Positions 33,669 to 42,882 of a stretch of DNA of 64,000 nucleotides are shown here, in pieces. Within the stretch, counting starts at the first letter, position 1, and each line of letters opens with the position of its first letter. A model generated the notes under the pieces. The model saw nothing but the letters and a program-made list of their open reading frames with translations, was not told the DNA's origin and made no database searches. Both the position numbers and the translations under genes were made by a program. The stretch covers positions 62,001 through 126,000 of the forward strand of contig CAYRDC010000003.1 in NCBI GenBank assembly GCA_964422925.1, written 5' to 3'. The DNA comes from CAYRDC01 sp964422925. GTDB lineage: Bacteria > Bacteroidota > Bacteroidia > Chitinophagales > S012-47.

Positions 33669-35957
33669 TCAGAATGAAAAATTAACACCAATGCTCGGAA
33701 TGATTGGTAATTGGTTCACTCTTTCGTATCTAACTCGGTCGAAATAAAAAATATTGTTCCGGTTATACACATTGGCCACGCTGGCGAGCACTTCCATGGT
33801 GTTGTGCGGGCCAAATTTTATGATGCGCTTCAGGGATATGTCGAGGCGATGGTACCAGGGCAGCCTCCCTGCATTGATTTTGTCCTCGTAGATGATTCCC
33901 ATCTGCCCGTTGGTGTTCAGGTAATCGGTGCTTACGCCATCCAGGAAATTGATCTCCTCATAAAATCCCTGTGTCCTTGTAAAGGGGAAACCCGAACCCA
34001 GGTTCCACCGGGCATTAGCCTCCCACCGGTTTCCCTCGCCAAACGTCCAGGATGCCAGCAGGTTCATGTTGTGCCTCCGGTCGTAATGAGTCGGATAAAC
34101 CTGTTCCCCGTCATACCGGGTCACCCAGGCCAGGGAATAGGTAGCCCAAAGAAAGAGATGCTCCGTTTCGTAGCGACCGAGGAAGTCGATGCCGTAGGCC
34201 TTGCCGGTTTCAATCATGAAATCCGGGTCGTGTATAAAGGTCTTCCTGCGGTTAATATTGATGAGCTGTGTGAAATCCTTGTAGTAGCCCTCCACGTTCA
34301 AATCAAGGCGGGAAAGAGCGTCCCATTCCATGCCGAACACTGTTTGCCACGATTTCTGAAGCTTGTGATTGGCCACGCTGCCGTCTACTGTTTTCAGTTC
34401 TTCCTCAGGACCGGACAGGAAACCGGTAAACAGGTTCACTACATCGCGATCGCTTTTCGTGCTGATCAGGTTTTGCGAGTAAATGCCTGTCGACATTTTC
34501 AGACGGACGGATTCCGTGATGTTGTATTTGAGAGCCAGGCGGGGCTCCAGCGAGAGGTTAAACAAGGAAGCATAATATTGCATGCGGAATCCCGGGTTGA
34601 AAACCCAGCGGTTGGTAAACTTTCTGAAGTCAATATATCCCCCGGCTTCGGTGGTGTTCTGATTCTGCTCATACTTTAAGCCGAGTAAGTTAAAAAACTG
34701 AAACTCAGTACGAAAACCGTTAATGTCCACACCATATTTCAAACGGCTGTTGTTGCGGTAGAAATAGGTGAAATCCATCCCCAGGTTAAAGCCACCGATG
34801 GAAGAATGCCGGGGTTTCTGGTCGGCTTCCTGCATGTTGAGGTCATAGTTTGAATAGACCAGGTTGCCGCTGATGAGCACCTTGGATTGTTCGGGCACAA
34901 TCACAAAATGGCTGCCCACCCCGGTGGCCACCCAGTTGATTCTGGCTATGGGGGTGAAGTTCACGTTATCCGCGTAATTAAAGGCTGAAATGTCGAAACG
35001 GGAACCGTTGCCCGAGTGGAATGCCAGTTTGCCATACAGGTCTGTGAAAGTGTAAGGGAGAATACGCCCTCCATTCCCCGGAATTTCATTTACATAGGGA
35101 TAAATAGCCGGAGCTGTCTGCTCCAGGTAAGAATGCTTTCCTGTCAGGATATAAGTTATGGATGAACCATTGGGTTTTAGTTTGGAGATAGGTCCTTCGA
35201 TGAGAACTTTTGAAAGGAAGGGGCTGGCCGAAACCATACCGGTGGTACGCTGGGGGTTTCCGTCACGGGTTTCCACGTCCACTACTGCGGAAATACGCCC
35301 GCCATATTCCGCGCCAAACCCACCGGTTAAAACTTTTACCCGCCTGATGATTTCGGTTTCGTATACCGAGAAAAGCCCGATGGAATGAAAAGCATTGTAC
35401 AAAGTCATTCCGTCCAGCAGGATCTTGTTATGTACCGGGGCCCCGCCACGGATGTACAACTGGCCGCCCTGGTCGCCTGAAGAAACCACGCCCGGAAGTA
35501 TAGTCAGGTACTGGGCCAGGTCGGCTTCTCCGCCAATGGTGGGAATGCGCTTTATATCCTCCGCATTGATCTTTATCTGGCTGACGTTTACCTCCTGCAA
35601 ACGATCCTGCCTCCGGCTTTCTACAATCACCTTTTCGAGTTCTACGTTAACCCGTGAAAGGAATATTTGCCGGGTAAGTACTTCGCCCGCGTGCAATTCA
35701 ATCGGAATTCTCACCGTATCGTATCCCACACTGGTTGAAACCAGGAAATAGGAACCCGGTTTCAGGTTGGTCAGTGAATAATAACCATGCTCGTCCGTGG
35801 CGGTTCCAATGGTAGTGCCTTCGAGAAAAACATTGGTAAACATAACCGGTTCGCCTGATTCACGGTTATAGACAAATCCCCGGACGGTGGCATTCTGGCT
35901 ATGCAGTGAGGCCACAACAATAGTCATCAGCAATAACAGCGAGGCAATTCTGCGCAT
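33669..35957 (-). CDS. TonB-dependent receptor with carboxypeptidase-regulatory-like N-domain
   Basis: This is a 762-residue outer-membrane receptor. The signal peptide is MRRIASLLLLMTIVVASLHS. A CarboxypepD_reg-like domain follows at about 24-105 (ATVRGFVYNRESGEPVMFTN, TATDEHGYYSLTNLKPGSY). The plug at about 115-235 has YLTILPGVVSSGDQGGQLYI, GGAPVHNKILLDGMTLYNAF and GGFGAEYGGRISAVVDVETR. A 22-strand-type barrel ends in GVNFSF with the normal terminal Phe. No SusD-like gene is adjacent. It is 32 bases upstream of the TPR gene on the same strand and may lead that operon. The substrate is unknown. Confidence 0.9.
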   Translation of the reverse strand: MRRIASLLLLMTIVVASLHSQNATVRGFVYNRESGEPVMFTNVFLEGTTIGTATDEHGYYSLTNLKPGSYFLVSTSVGYDTVRIPIELHAGEVLTRQIFLSRVNVELEKVIVESRRQDRLQEVNVSQIKINAEDIKRIPTIGGEADLAQYLTILPGVVSSGDQGGQLYIRGGAPVHNKILLDGMTLYNAFHSIGLFSVYETEIIRRVKVLTGGFGAEYGGRISAVVDVETRDGNPQRTTGMVSASPFLSKVLIEGPISKLKPNGSSITYILTGKHSYLEQTAPAIYPYVNEIPGNGGRILPYTFTDLYGKLAFHSGNGSRFDISAFNYADNVNFTPIARINWVATGVGSHFVIVPEQSKVLISGNLVYSNYDLNMQEADQKPRHSSIGGFNLGMDFTYFYRNNSRLKYGVDINGFRTEFQFFNLLGLKYEQNQNTTEAGGYIDFRKFTNRWVFNPGFRMQYYASLFNLSLEPRLALKYNITESVRLKMSTGIYSQNLISTKSDRDVVNLFTGFLSGPEEELKTVDGSVANHKLQKSWQTVFGMEWDALSRLDLNVEGYYKDFTQLININRRKTFIHDPDFMIETGKAYGIDFLGRYETEHLFLWATYSLAWVTRYDGEQVYPTHYDRRHNMNLLASWTFGEGNRWEANARWNLGSGFPFTRTQGFYEEINFLDGVSTDYLNTNGQMGIIYEDKINAGRLPWYHRLDISLKRIIKFGPHNTMEVLASVANVYNRNNIFYFDRVRYERVNQLPIIPSIGVNFSF

Positions 35958-36045
35958 TCCGTACCGGTTTCAGAAATTGAAGGCTCAAAGTAAATCAATT
36001 CGAAAGATATATGGTTTGCGGTGGTGTTAAAAAAGTGTAAAAGGC

Positions 36046-36660
36046 TTACCAGTTTATCGGCCCGGCTCCCTCCCGGATGATTACCGCTTCGTCCCCGGTC
36101 AGGTCGGCAATGGTGGTGGGCTGGTTGCCTGCCGAACCGCAACGGATGACCATATCCACCTCATGTCCGAACTGTTCATTGATTTCTTCCGAGTCGGTGA
36201 GGTAATCTATGATCTCATCTTCGGCATGCAATGAAGTGTTAACCAGTGGTCTTCCCAGTTCTTCAACTATCATCCGTGGCAGCGGGGTGCCGGGGATACG
36301 GATGCCAACGGTTGACTTTTTTTGGCCCAGCAGGTTCCTGACTTCCCGGTTGGCTTCAAGGATGAAGGTATAAGGCCCAGGGAGGCAACGATTCAGAATG
36401 CGGAAAACCTGCCGGCTGAACTGGCGGGTGTATTCCGAAATCATCTGGATATCGCTGCAAATCAGGGAGAATTTTGCTTTTCCCGGCTGGATTTTTTTGA
36501 TCCGGGCCAGCCGCTGTATGGCCTTCCGGTTCGACAGGTCGCAGGCATATCCATATACCGAATCGGTGGGATAAAGGATAATACCTCCGTTACGAAGGCA
36601 ATCGGTAATCATGTGGATTTTCCTGGTTTCAGGATTCTCCGGGTGAAGGGTAAGAAACAT
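36046..36660 (-). CDS. L-threonylcarbamoyladenylate synthase type protein (Sua5/YciO/YrdC)
   Basis: The enzyme family makes threonylcarbamoyl-AMP for the t6A modification of tRNA, in the same pathway as TsaE at 42450. The 204 residues show GGIILYPTDSVYGYACDL, the KAKFSLICSD strand, RCLPGPYTFILEA and the nucleotide-binding KSTVGIRIPGTPLPR. LVNTSLHAEDEIID and a final TIADLTGDEAVIIREGAGPI follow. There is no C-terminal Sua5 domain, so it is the short YrdC/YciO form. YciO-type paralogs without the tRNA role cannot be excluded. The ATG at 36660 is used rather than a TTG four codons earlier. sucC lies just upstream on the same strand. Confidence 0.88.
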   Translation of the reverse strand: MFLTLHPENPETRKIHMITDCLRNGGIILYPTDSVYGYACDLSNRKAIQRLARIKKIQPGKAKFSLICSDIQMISEYTRQFSRQVFRILNRCLPGPYTFILEANREVRNLLGQKKSTVGIRIPGTPLPRMIVEELGRPLVNTSLHAEDEIIDYLTDSEEINEQFGHEVDMVIRCGSAGNQPTTIADLTGDEAVIIREGAGPINW

Positions 36661-36678
36661 ATTTAATCCCAAAAGGAA

Positions 36679-37869
36679 TTATTGAACAGCGGCATTCACA
36701 AGTTCAGCCGCTTCCCGGAGCAGGATGGCCGACTGAACCTTCAACCCGGATTCATCGATTATTTCCTTGGCAATTTCCGCATTGGTGCCCTGCAGGCGTA
36801 CGATAATTGGAATGTTGATCTCACCGATTTTCCGGTAAGCTTCAATCACGCCTTTAGCCACGCGGTCGCAGCGCACGATGCCTCCGAAAATGTTTACCAG
36901 GATAGCCTTTACGTTGGGGTCTTTCATGATGATGCGGAAGCCGGCTTCCACGGTTTCGGGCGAGGCGGCCCCGCCCACGTCCAGGAAGTTGGCGGGCGAA
37001 CCTCCGGCCAGCTTGATCATATCCATGGTTGCCATGGCCAGGCCGGCCCCGTTCACCATGCAGCCCACGTTTCCGTCCAGCTTGATAAAATTCAGGTTGT
37101 ACTCACTGGCTTCCAGTTCAGCAGGGTCTTCTTCCGTTTTGTCGCGCATGGCAGCCAGGTCCGGATGCCGGTACAACGCATTGTTGTCCAGGTTTACTTT
37201 GGCATCTACAGCCAGGATTTTGTTGTCTGATGTTTTCAGCACGGGATTAATCTCGAACAAGCTGGCATCTGTTCCGGTATAGGCTTTATACAGGTTGGTA
37301 ACGAATTTTACCATGTTTTTGAAGGCCTGGCCGCTCAATCCCAGGTTAAAAGCAATTTTGCGCGCCTGGAAAGGAAGCAGGCCTGTACCCGGATCCACAT
37401 ATTCCTTAAATATTTTTTCCGGGGTTCTCTCGGCAACCACTTCTATTTCCATACCGCCTTCCGTGGAATACATCACTACATTCCGGCCCCGCCCGCGGTC
37501 CATCAGGATGCTCATGTAAAACTCTTCTTTCTCGGCTTCGCCCGGATAATACACATCCTGGGCGATGAGCACCTTGTGCACCACCTTGCCTTTCGGGCCG
37601 GTTTGCTTGGTAACCAGGGTCATGCCAAGGATCTGGCCGGATATTTCCCTGAGTTCATCAAGGCTTTTTGCCAGTTTAACGCCTCCGCCTTTACCACGCC
37701 CACCGGCATGAATTTGCGCTTTGATAACCCACCACGAAGTTCCTGTTTCTTCCTGAAGTTTTTTGGCTGCCTCCACAGCGTCTTCCACCGTATCAACAGC
37801 AATCCCTTCCTGGATAGCCACTCCGTATCGTTTGAGGATCTCTTTGCCCTGGTATTCGTGTATATTCAT
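36679..37869 (-). CDS. sucC: Succinate--CoA ligase (ADP-forming) subunit beta
   Basis: SucC is the nucleotide-binding subunit of succinyl-CoA synthetase in the citric acid cycle. The 396 residues begin MNIHEYQGKEILKRYGV, the ATP-grasp signature of the family. They also contain KAQIHAGGRGKGGGVKLAKS, FEINPVLKTSDNKILAVDAK, the CoA/phosphate region VGCMVNGAGLAMATMDMIK, and GGASPETVEAGFRIIMKD with FGGIVRCDRVAKGV. Length is typical. The alpha subunit gene sucD is not next to it, as is common in this phylum. The Sua5-type gene follows within 20 bases. Confidence 0.97.
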   Translation of the reverse strand: MNIHEYQGKEILKRYGVAIQEGIAVDTVEDAVEAAKKLQEETGTSWWVIKAQIHAGGRGKGGGVKLAKSLDELREISGQILGMTLVTKQTGPKGKVVHKVLIAQDVYYPGEAEKEEFYMSILMDRGRGRNVVMYSTEGGMEIEVVAERTPEKIFKEYVDPGTGLLPFQARKIAFNLGLSGQAFKNMVKFVTNLYKAYTGTDASLFEINPVLKTSDNKILAVDAKVNLDNNALYRHPDLAAMRDKTEEDPAELEASEYNLNFIKLDGNVGCMVNGAGLAMATMDMIKLAGGSPANFLDVGGAASPETVEAGFRIIMKDPNVKAILVNIFGGIVRCDRVAKGVIEAYRKIGEINIPIIVRLQGTNAEIAKEIIDESGLKVQSAILLREAAELVNAAVQ

Positions 37870-37977
37870 GCTTAGTTTGGATTAATAGCCTGAAAAAATC
37901 GCCTAAAATTAGGAGTAAATTGGCTGATTTGAAAAGCAGTGAAGAAAAAATACGCTAACCGCGGGTGCGAAAATTTA

Positions 37978-37985
37978 TACCTTTG
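37978..37985 (+). promoter_or_regulatory. Putative -7 box for lolD
   Basis: TACCTTTG matches TAnnTTTG exactly and lies 20 bases before the lolD ATG. No good -33 box is visible. Confidence 0.36.
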
Positions 37986-38005
37986 TTCAACTCCTCTGTG
38001 GCAAC

Positions 38006-38659
38006 ATGATCAAAGCCAGTGATATACACAAGTCTTACGGCAACCTGAAGGTGCTGAAAGGCATCGACCTGGAAATAAAAAAAGGCGAGGTCGTCTGCCT
38101 GGTTGGGGCTTCCGGGGCAGGCAAAAGCACCTTGCTGCACATCCTCGGCACCCTGGATACCTTCGACCGGGGCAAGGTGGTTCTTGACGAACAGGATATC
38201 AGCTTGTTAAGCGGAAAGGTGTTATCCCGCTTCCGGAACCGGCATATCGGTTTTGTGTTCCAGTTTCACCATTTGCTTCCTGAGTTTACGGCTTTTGAAA
38301 ACATTTGCATCCCGGGGTATATCGGGAAGTTCCCGGATAGGAAAGTCAGGGACCGGGCCCATGAATTACTGGCTTTTTTTAAGCTAGAAGACCGGGCCAA
38401 TCATAAGCCGGGACAATTGTCAGGAGGGGAGCAGCAACGGGTGGCTGTTGCCAGGGCCCTGGTCAATCAGCCTGATGTGATCCTGGCCGATGAACCCAGC
38501 GGAAATCTGGATTCAAAAAACGCGCTCGAACTTCACAAACTGTTCTTTACCTTGCGCGACACCTTCGGGCAAACCTTCCTGATCGCCACACACAACGAAC
38601 AACTGGCCCGCATGGCCGACCGAATTCTGCGCATCCAGGATGGGCGGATCACTGTTTGA
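38006..38659 (+). CDS. lolD: LolD-type ABC transporter ATP-binding protein
   Basis: The 217-residue ATPase shows Walker A GASGAGKST (34-42), a Q-loop in GFVFQFHHLLPEFTAFENI, the signature LSGGEQQRVAVARAL and Walker B VILADEPSGNLDS. FHHLLPEFTAFEN with the short length is characteristic of the LolD/MacB subclass, which powers release of lipoproteins from the inner membrane to the LolA carrier. The membrane partner LolC/E is not in the window, so the precise transporter is inferred. The last 11 bases overlap the 3' end of the convergent metalloprotease gene. Confidence 0.85.
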   Translation: MIKASDIHKSYGNLKVLKGIDLEIKKGEVVCLVGASGAGKSTLLHILGTLDTFDRGKVVLDEQDISLLSGKVLSRFRNRHIGFVFQFHHLLPEFTAFENICIPGYIGKFPDRKVRDRAHELLAFFKLEDRANHKPGQLSGGEQQRVAVARALVNQPDVILADEPSGNLDSKNALELHKLFFTLRDTFGQTFLIATHNEQLARMADRILRIQDGRITV

Positions 38660-41138
38660 TAACCCGAAAAACCCGGGTTTCATTACCAGTAATTATCTGA
38701 ATAAAATATACACCCCTGGGCAAGCCGGAGGTAGAGAGCGTGTAAACAGGATTCAATTCAGAATCAAACACGCATGAAGATACTTTGCGGCCAAGCACAT
38801 TGATGATGTCTACATGAATTTCCCGGTTTTGGAAGGAATTACCATGCTGAATGCTAAGAAAATCGTCAAATGGATTGGGAAAGACCGTAATAGCAGAAGA
38901 AATTGGTTGGCCTTTTATTTGGGTTAAGCCCAGCACATATATCGCTCCGTCTGCATTTTCCTGTTTGAGACGGTAATACAAAGCCCCTTTTGGCGCATTT
39001 GCATCGTTAAAGTAATATTCTGTTCCGGATGCAATCACTTGTCCGGTGTTTTTGTTGACCCTTCCGGCCGGGGAAAAATGGATACCATCGGCCGACCGTT
39101 CCAGCAGGTAGGAGCTAATATTTTCTTCATAAGCTGTTTTCCAGTGCAGGGTTATCGATCCGTCCGGCAGCCGTTGTCCATTAAATTGAATTAGTTGAAC
39201 GGGTAATAATGCCGTGGCAGTAACAGAAATATTGTCTATGAACAGGTTATTTCCATAGTCGTTGACTGATACGAATTTCAGGCGGATGGTATTGCCGGTA
39301 TAGGAATTGAGGTCAATGGTTTCAGTACGCCAGTGTGAAGAAGAGGTAGGGAACCACGAAGTGGACTGATTGCCCACGGTGGAAAGCGCACTGCCTGATT
39401 TATTATAAATAGTATTCGAATATGTATTACCGCAATCGGTGGATAGCTTTACCTGCAAGCCATCATTGGTAGTTGCATCATACCTTGCGTATGCCACATC
39501 AAAGGTAAGGGTTGCGGTATTGGCACCGGTCAGGTCAATGGCAGGACTGATGAGTTCATCCTTCTGGCCGGAGGGTGAGCTATAGTTGTAAAAATACAGA
39601 AAAGCCGCACTGGTGGTATCGTTCTGACTTCCGGTCAGGTGGCTCACTTCCCGCCAGGTATAGCAATCGTTATTCAGGTCGTTCACTGTCCAATTGTCCG
39701 GGGTAAACTGGTTGCCATCAAAATTTTCTGTCCAGGTGGTGGATGCCCCGGTAGTGTATTCAAAATGGGCAGTAAAGGCCGTATCGTTGGTGGTATTGCC
39801 ATCCGTGCTGCCGTTGGGAGAGGATGTCCAGGCGTTGAACGTGTGGGTACCGCTTGTTACGGTTATGGATGATAAAGTGACGGTGGCGGTATTTCCTGTG
39901 CTGATTGGTCCGCCACTCCAGGTGTAAGTGTTTACCGTGCCATTGTCGACCCGGTAATGGATGGTAGCCGAAGTAAGGTTGCTCGTACCGTAATTTTTCA
40001 GTTTCACCTGCGGTGTAATGCTGGACGAACAGTAATCTATGACGGGAGTTATGATTTCGGAAATTCCGGCATCATTGCTGACAGGAGTGGTCAGAGCCGG
40101 AGAGGTAAGGAGTGAATTCCTCCGTATGCAATTTTCCAGAACGGTACGCATACGGGTTGTCTGGTCAAGGGTAAAAATATTCATACAAGTGTCATTCGTA
40201 TAATCCATGTAGTTTTCGATCATATCGGTTGAGCTGCAGGAAATGGTACCGGTAGGGCAACCGTAATTGGCTGCCGCAGCCCATGGAGTGTCGCCACAGA
40301 AGTCATCTACGCTGCAGTTTCCATCACCCCAGATATGCCTTAAGCCCAGCCAATGGCCCACTTCGTGGGTGGCTGTGCGCCCTTTATCGTAAGGAGGCGA
40401 TAAAACCGGGAAAGTACCTTTGTCGCTCGAACCAAAATATTGATAACCGATAACCACTCCATCCGTACTGGCAGCTCCTTCATCACAATCAAACCCTGCC
40501 AGCGAAGAATAGGAAGGGAATTGGGCGTAACCGAGTATTCCACCGCTCAAATCGGTTACCCAGATATTAAAATATTGGTTCGGATCCCAATAGGTAGCCG
40601 GCTTGATGACTGCGTCCACATAGCTTGTTGTATAAGGTGGCGCGCTCCATCCGTTGCTGTTGCGATCCACACGGTCCACTCCATTGGATGAAGCGCCAGA
40701 CGGTGTCCGTTTGGCCAGAACAAATTCAATTTTGGTATCTGCCCCTACCGGGTTCGAATTATAACCCGGGGTACCGCTTTTTTTCCGGTAGTCTTCGTTC
40801 AGCACATCAATCTGCGACTGGATTTGCGCCAGGCTGATATTACGTCCGCTCCCTACACTTTCTCCGTTATGGACCACATGGACCACCACCGGAATCACAT
40901 AAACATCCTGTGGTCCACGCTGATATTGGTGGCCTTCCCGGATGCGTTTTTGCAGCCACGATTCAAATTCGGCCAGGGTCCCGAGTTTGGGGTTAGCCGC
41001 GCGCAACATGCTGTCCGTTTCCATGGTGTAGCAGCGAACCAGTTGATTTTGTCCGGGCAATATCCGTGAAGAGAAAATTGAAACAAGGGCCAGGCATAAC
41101 GACACCATCAGCCCCTTAGTGGAAATCGTGGCGCTCAT
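38649..41138 (-). CDS. Secreted M43-family zinc metalloprotease with T9SS type A sorting domain
   Basis: The 829-residue protein has a signal-like hydrophobic segment at about residues 11-30. An M43 (pregnancy-associated plasma protein-A-like) catalytic domain follows, with zinc site HEVGHWLGLRHIWGD near residue 258 and a Met-turn in ENYMDYTND. Next is a CARDB-like beta-sandwich (about 370-460; NDAGISEIITPVIDYC, VKLKNYGTSNLTSATIHY). A jelly-roll domain resembling choice-of-anchor J or MAM spans about 465-655 (TWTENFDGNQFTPDNW, LFIDNISVTA). The type A sorting domain closes it (VFPNPFDDFLSIQ, IINVLGRKV, GLPRGVYFIQI). It would be an extracellular, probably proprotein-processed protease. Confidence 0.93.
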   Translation of the reverse strand: MSATISTKGLMVSLCLALVSIFSSRILPGQNQLVRCYTMETDSMLRAANPKLGTLAEFESWLQKRIREGHQYQRGPQDVYVIPVVVHVVHNGESVGSGRNISLAQIQSQIDVLNEDYRKKSGTPGYNSNPVGADTKIEFVLAKRTPSGASSNGVDRVDRNSNGWSAPPYTTSYVDAVIKPATYWDPNQYFNIWVTDLSGGILGYAQFPSYSSLAGFDCDEGAASTDGVVIGYQYFGSSDKGTFPVLSPPYDKGRTATHEVGHWLGLRHIWGDGNCSVDDFCGDTPWAAAANYGCPTGTISCSSTDMIENYMDYTNDTCMNIFTLDQTTRMRTVLENCIRRNSLLTSPALTTPVSNDAGISEIITPVIDYCSSSITPQVKLKNYGTSNLTSATIHYRVDNGTVNTYTWSGGPISTGNTATVTLSSITVTSGTHTFNAWTSSPNGSTDGNTTNDTAFTAHFEYTTGASTTWTENFDGNQFTPDNWTVNDLNNDCYTWREVSHLTGSQNDTTSAAFLYFYNYSSPSGQKDELISPAIDLTGANTATLTFDVAYARYDATTNDGLQVKLSTDCGNTYSNTIYNKSGSALSTVGNQSTSWFPTSSSHWRTETIDLNSYTGNTIRLKFVSVNDYGNNLFIDNISVTATALLPVQLIQFNGQRLPDGSITLHWKTAYEENISSYLLERSADGIHFSPAGRVNKNTGQVIASGTEYYFNDANAPKGALYYRLKQENADGAIYVLGLTQIKGQPISSAITVFPNPFDDFLSIQHGNSFQNREIHVDIINVLGRKVSSCVFDSELNPVYTLSTSGLPRGVYFIQIITGNETRVFRVIKQ

Positions 41139-41160
41139 TTCAGGTAGATTAATGGTTCAA

Positions 41161-41173
41161 TCGTAAATTACGA
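41161..41173. promoter_or_regulatory. Short palindrome upstream of the M43 protease gene
   Basis: TCGTAA-A-TTACGA is a perfect 6-base dyad 22 bases before the protease ATG. It may be an operator. It is short enough to occur by chance in an AT-rich leader. Confidence 0.3.
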
Positions 41174-41230
41174 AATCCCGCTTCTTTACGGGAACACGAA
41201 AAAAAATGTTTTTAGTGTAAATGGAATGAA

Positions 41231-42457
41231 TTAAGAGCCTGTGGCAATCAGCAGGTTTACATCAGTGTATTTTATACCATACAGCTCGCCTATATGCGCA
41301 TTGGTCAGGCAGCCTTTATACATATACACCCCATTTCTGCCATAGGTAACTTGCTCCAAATAGGGGTCGAGCCCGCCATAGTCGCTGATAGTCATTAAAA
41401 TGGGATGAAGGATATTGCTGATAGCCGCGGAAGCGGATTTGGGCACCCTGGACGGAATGTTTGGCACGCAGTAATGAATGATATCGTATTTCCTGAAAAC
41501 CGGGTGTTCATGAGTGGTGACTTCTGATGTTTCAAAACAACCGCCCTGGTCAATGCTGACATCAATGATCACAGAGCCGGGTTTCATGTTTTGCACCATC
41601 TCTTCTGTTACGAGGATAGGGGTCCGGCCGGCTCCGCTGTGAACCGCTCCGATCGCGACATCCGCACGGCTTAATTCTTCCATGAGGCGGTCGGGGTTAA
41701 ATACGGAAGTGGCCAGCCTGGTGCCTACGTGGTTCTGGACCCGCATTAACTTGTACAGGTTGTTGTCGAACAGTTTAACCGTAGCGCCCAGTCCCAGCGC
41801 AGCGCGGGTGGCAAATTCACCGACAATGCCCGCGCCAAGGATTACGACCCGGGCCGGGGAAACTCCGGTAAGCCCGCCCAGGAGTATGCCTTTGCCGCCA
41901 AAAGGCTTGCTCAGGTAATTGGAAGCGATCATAATCGAAGTGCTGCCGGCTATTTCGCTCATGCTTCGCACAATCGGGAAGGATTTGGAAGCATCGCGGA
42001 TATATTCAAAAGCCAGGGCAGTCACTTTTTTCTTTAACATCCCTTCCAGCACCTCCCTTTTCAGGGTTGGCAGCTGGATGGGCGAAATCAGGATCTGGCT
42101 GGGTTTCAGCAAGGGGATTTCCTGGCTGTCGGGCGGTGTGACTTTCAATACAATCTGGGCGTCATAGATTTTTTCATGGTCAGAGGAAATCTCAGCCCCG
42201 GCCTCGGCATAGGCGCGGTCTTCATAACTGGCTTCCACACCGGCTCCGCTTTCAATAATTACCCGGTGGCCGTTGTTTACTAAAATGCTGACCCCGACAG
42301 GGGTTAATGGAACCCTTCGCTCCAGGTGGGTGCTGTCTTTTGGGATACCAATAAAAAGTTTTTTGGAATGCTGGCCGATATAGGCCGGTTTCTCCAGGGT
42401 CTGATAACCAATCTGCTCCTGGAATTCCTTTTTTTCGGATGGTTTCTGTTCAGTCAT
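41231..42457 (-). CDS. ald: Alanine dehydrogenase
   Basis: The 408-residue NAD-dependent enzyme belongs to the alanine dehydrogenase/transhydrogenase family. It would reversibly deaminate alanine to pyruvate. It shows IGIPKDSTHLERRVPLTPVG with the substrate-binding Arg, the NGHRVIIESGAG turn, the Rossmann motif VVILGAGIVGEFATRAALG and SVIIDVSIDQGGCFETSE near the active site. It is longer than the classical 370-residue enzyme at the N-terminus (about 30 extra polar residues) and lacks the membrane part of a transhydrogenase. Its start overlaps the tsaE stop by 8 bases, so ald, tsaE and porX form one operon. Confidence 0.88.
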   Translation of the reverse strand: MTEQKPSEKKEFQEQIGYQTLEKPAYIGQHSKKLFIGIPKDSTHLERRVPLTPVGVSILVNNGHRVIIESGAGVEASYEDRAYAEAGAEISSDHEKIYDAQIVLKVTPPDSQEIPLLKPSQILISPIQLPTLKREVLEGMLKKKVTALAFEYIRDASKSFPIVRSMSEIAGSTSIMIASNYLSKPFGGKGILLGGLTGVSPARVVILGAGIVGEFATRAALGLGATVKLFDNNLYKLMRVQNHVGTRLATSVFNPDRLMEELSRADVAIGAVHSGAGRTPILVTEEMVQNMKPGSVIIDVSIDQGGCFETSEVTTHEHPVFRKYDIIHYCVPNIPSRVPKSASAAISNILHPILMTISDYGGLDPYLEQVTYGRNGVYMYKGCLTNAHIGELYGIKYTDVNLLIATGS

Positions 42458-42878
42458 TGCATTGAATGAAAATATCCCGGTTGTAATCCGGAGTGGTATT
42501 TATTTTTATTCGCACTTTAACGGTTTCGGGAGGAAGCATCCCTTCAATAATCTCCGGCCATTCGATAAAGCAGTAATGTTGTCCATCGAGATATTCTTCA
42601 ATACCAATTTCTATGGCCTCTTCCGGTTTATTGATACGGTACATATCCAGATGGTAAATATCCTCTCTCCCCCGGTATACGTTGGCTATAGCAAAAGTTG
42701 GGCTTGAAAGCTCATCTTCCGCTCCCAGTTCCCTGCACAATGCTTTGATAAGGGTTGTTTTTCCCGTACCAAGATTACCGTAAAATGCAAAAATTTTCCG
42801 ATTTTGGCAAGTATTCAGGATTTTTTTTGCCACATCCGGCAGGTCCCGGAGACCGATCTCCTTCCATTCAATTTCCAT
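42450..42878 (-). CDS. tsaE: tRNA threonylcarbamoyladenosine biosynthesis ATPase TsaE
   Basis: TsaE is the small ATPase of the t6A tRNA modification complex with TsaB and TsaD. The 142 residues show Walker A FYGNLGTGKTTLIKALCREL, SSPTFAIANVYRG and IYHLDMYRINKPEEAIEIG, followed by CFIEWPEIIEGMLP. All are diagnostic and length is normal. It sits 4 bases after porX and overlaps ald by 8 bases. A YrdC/Sua5-type enzyme of the same pathway is at 36046. Confidence 0.97.
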   Translation of the reverse strand: MEIEWKEIGLRDLPDVAKKILNTCQNRKIFAFYGNLGTGKTTLIKALCRELGAEDELSSPTFAIANVYRGREDIYHLDMYRINKPEEAIEIGIEEYLDGQHYCFIEWPEIIEGMLPPETVKVRIKINTTPDYNRDIFIQCND

Positions 42879-42882
42879 AGGA

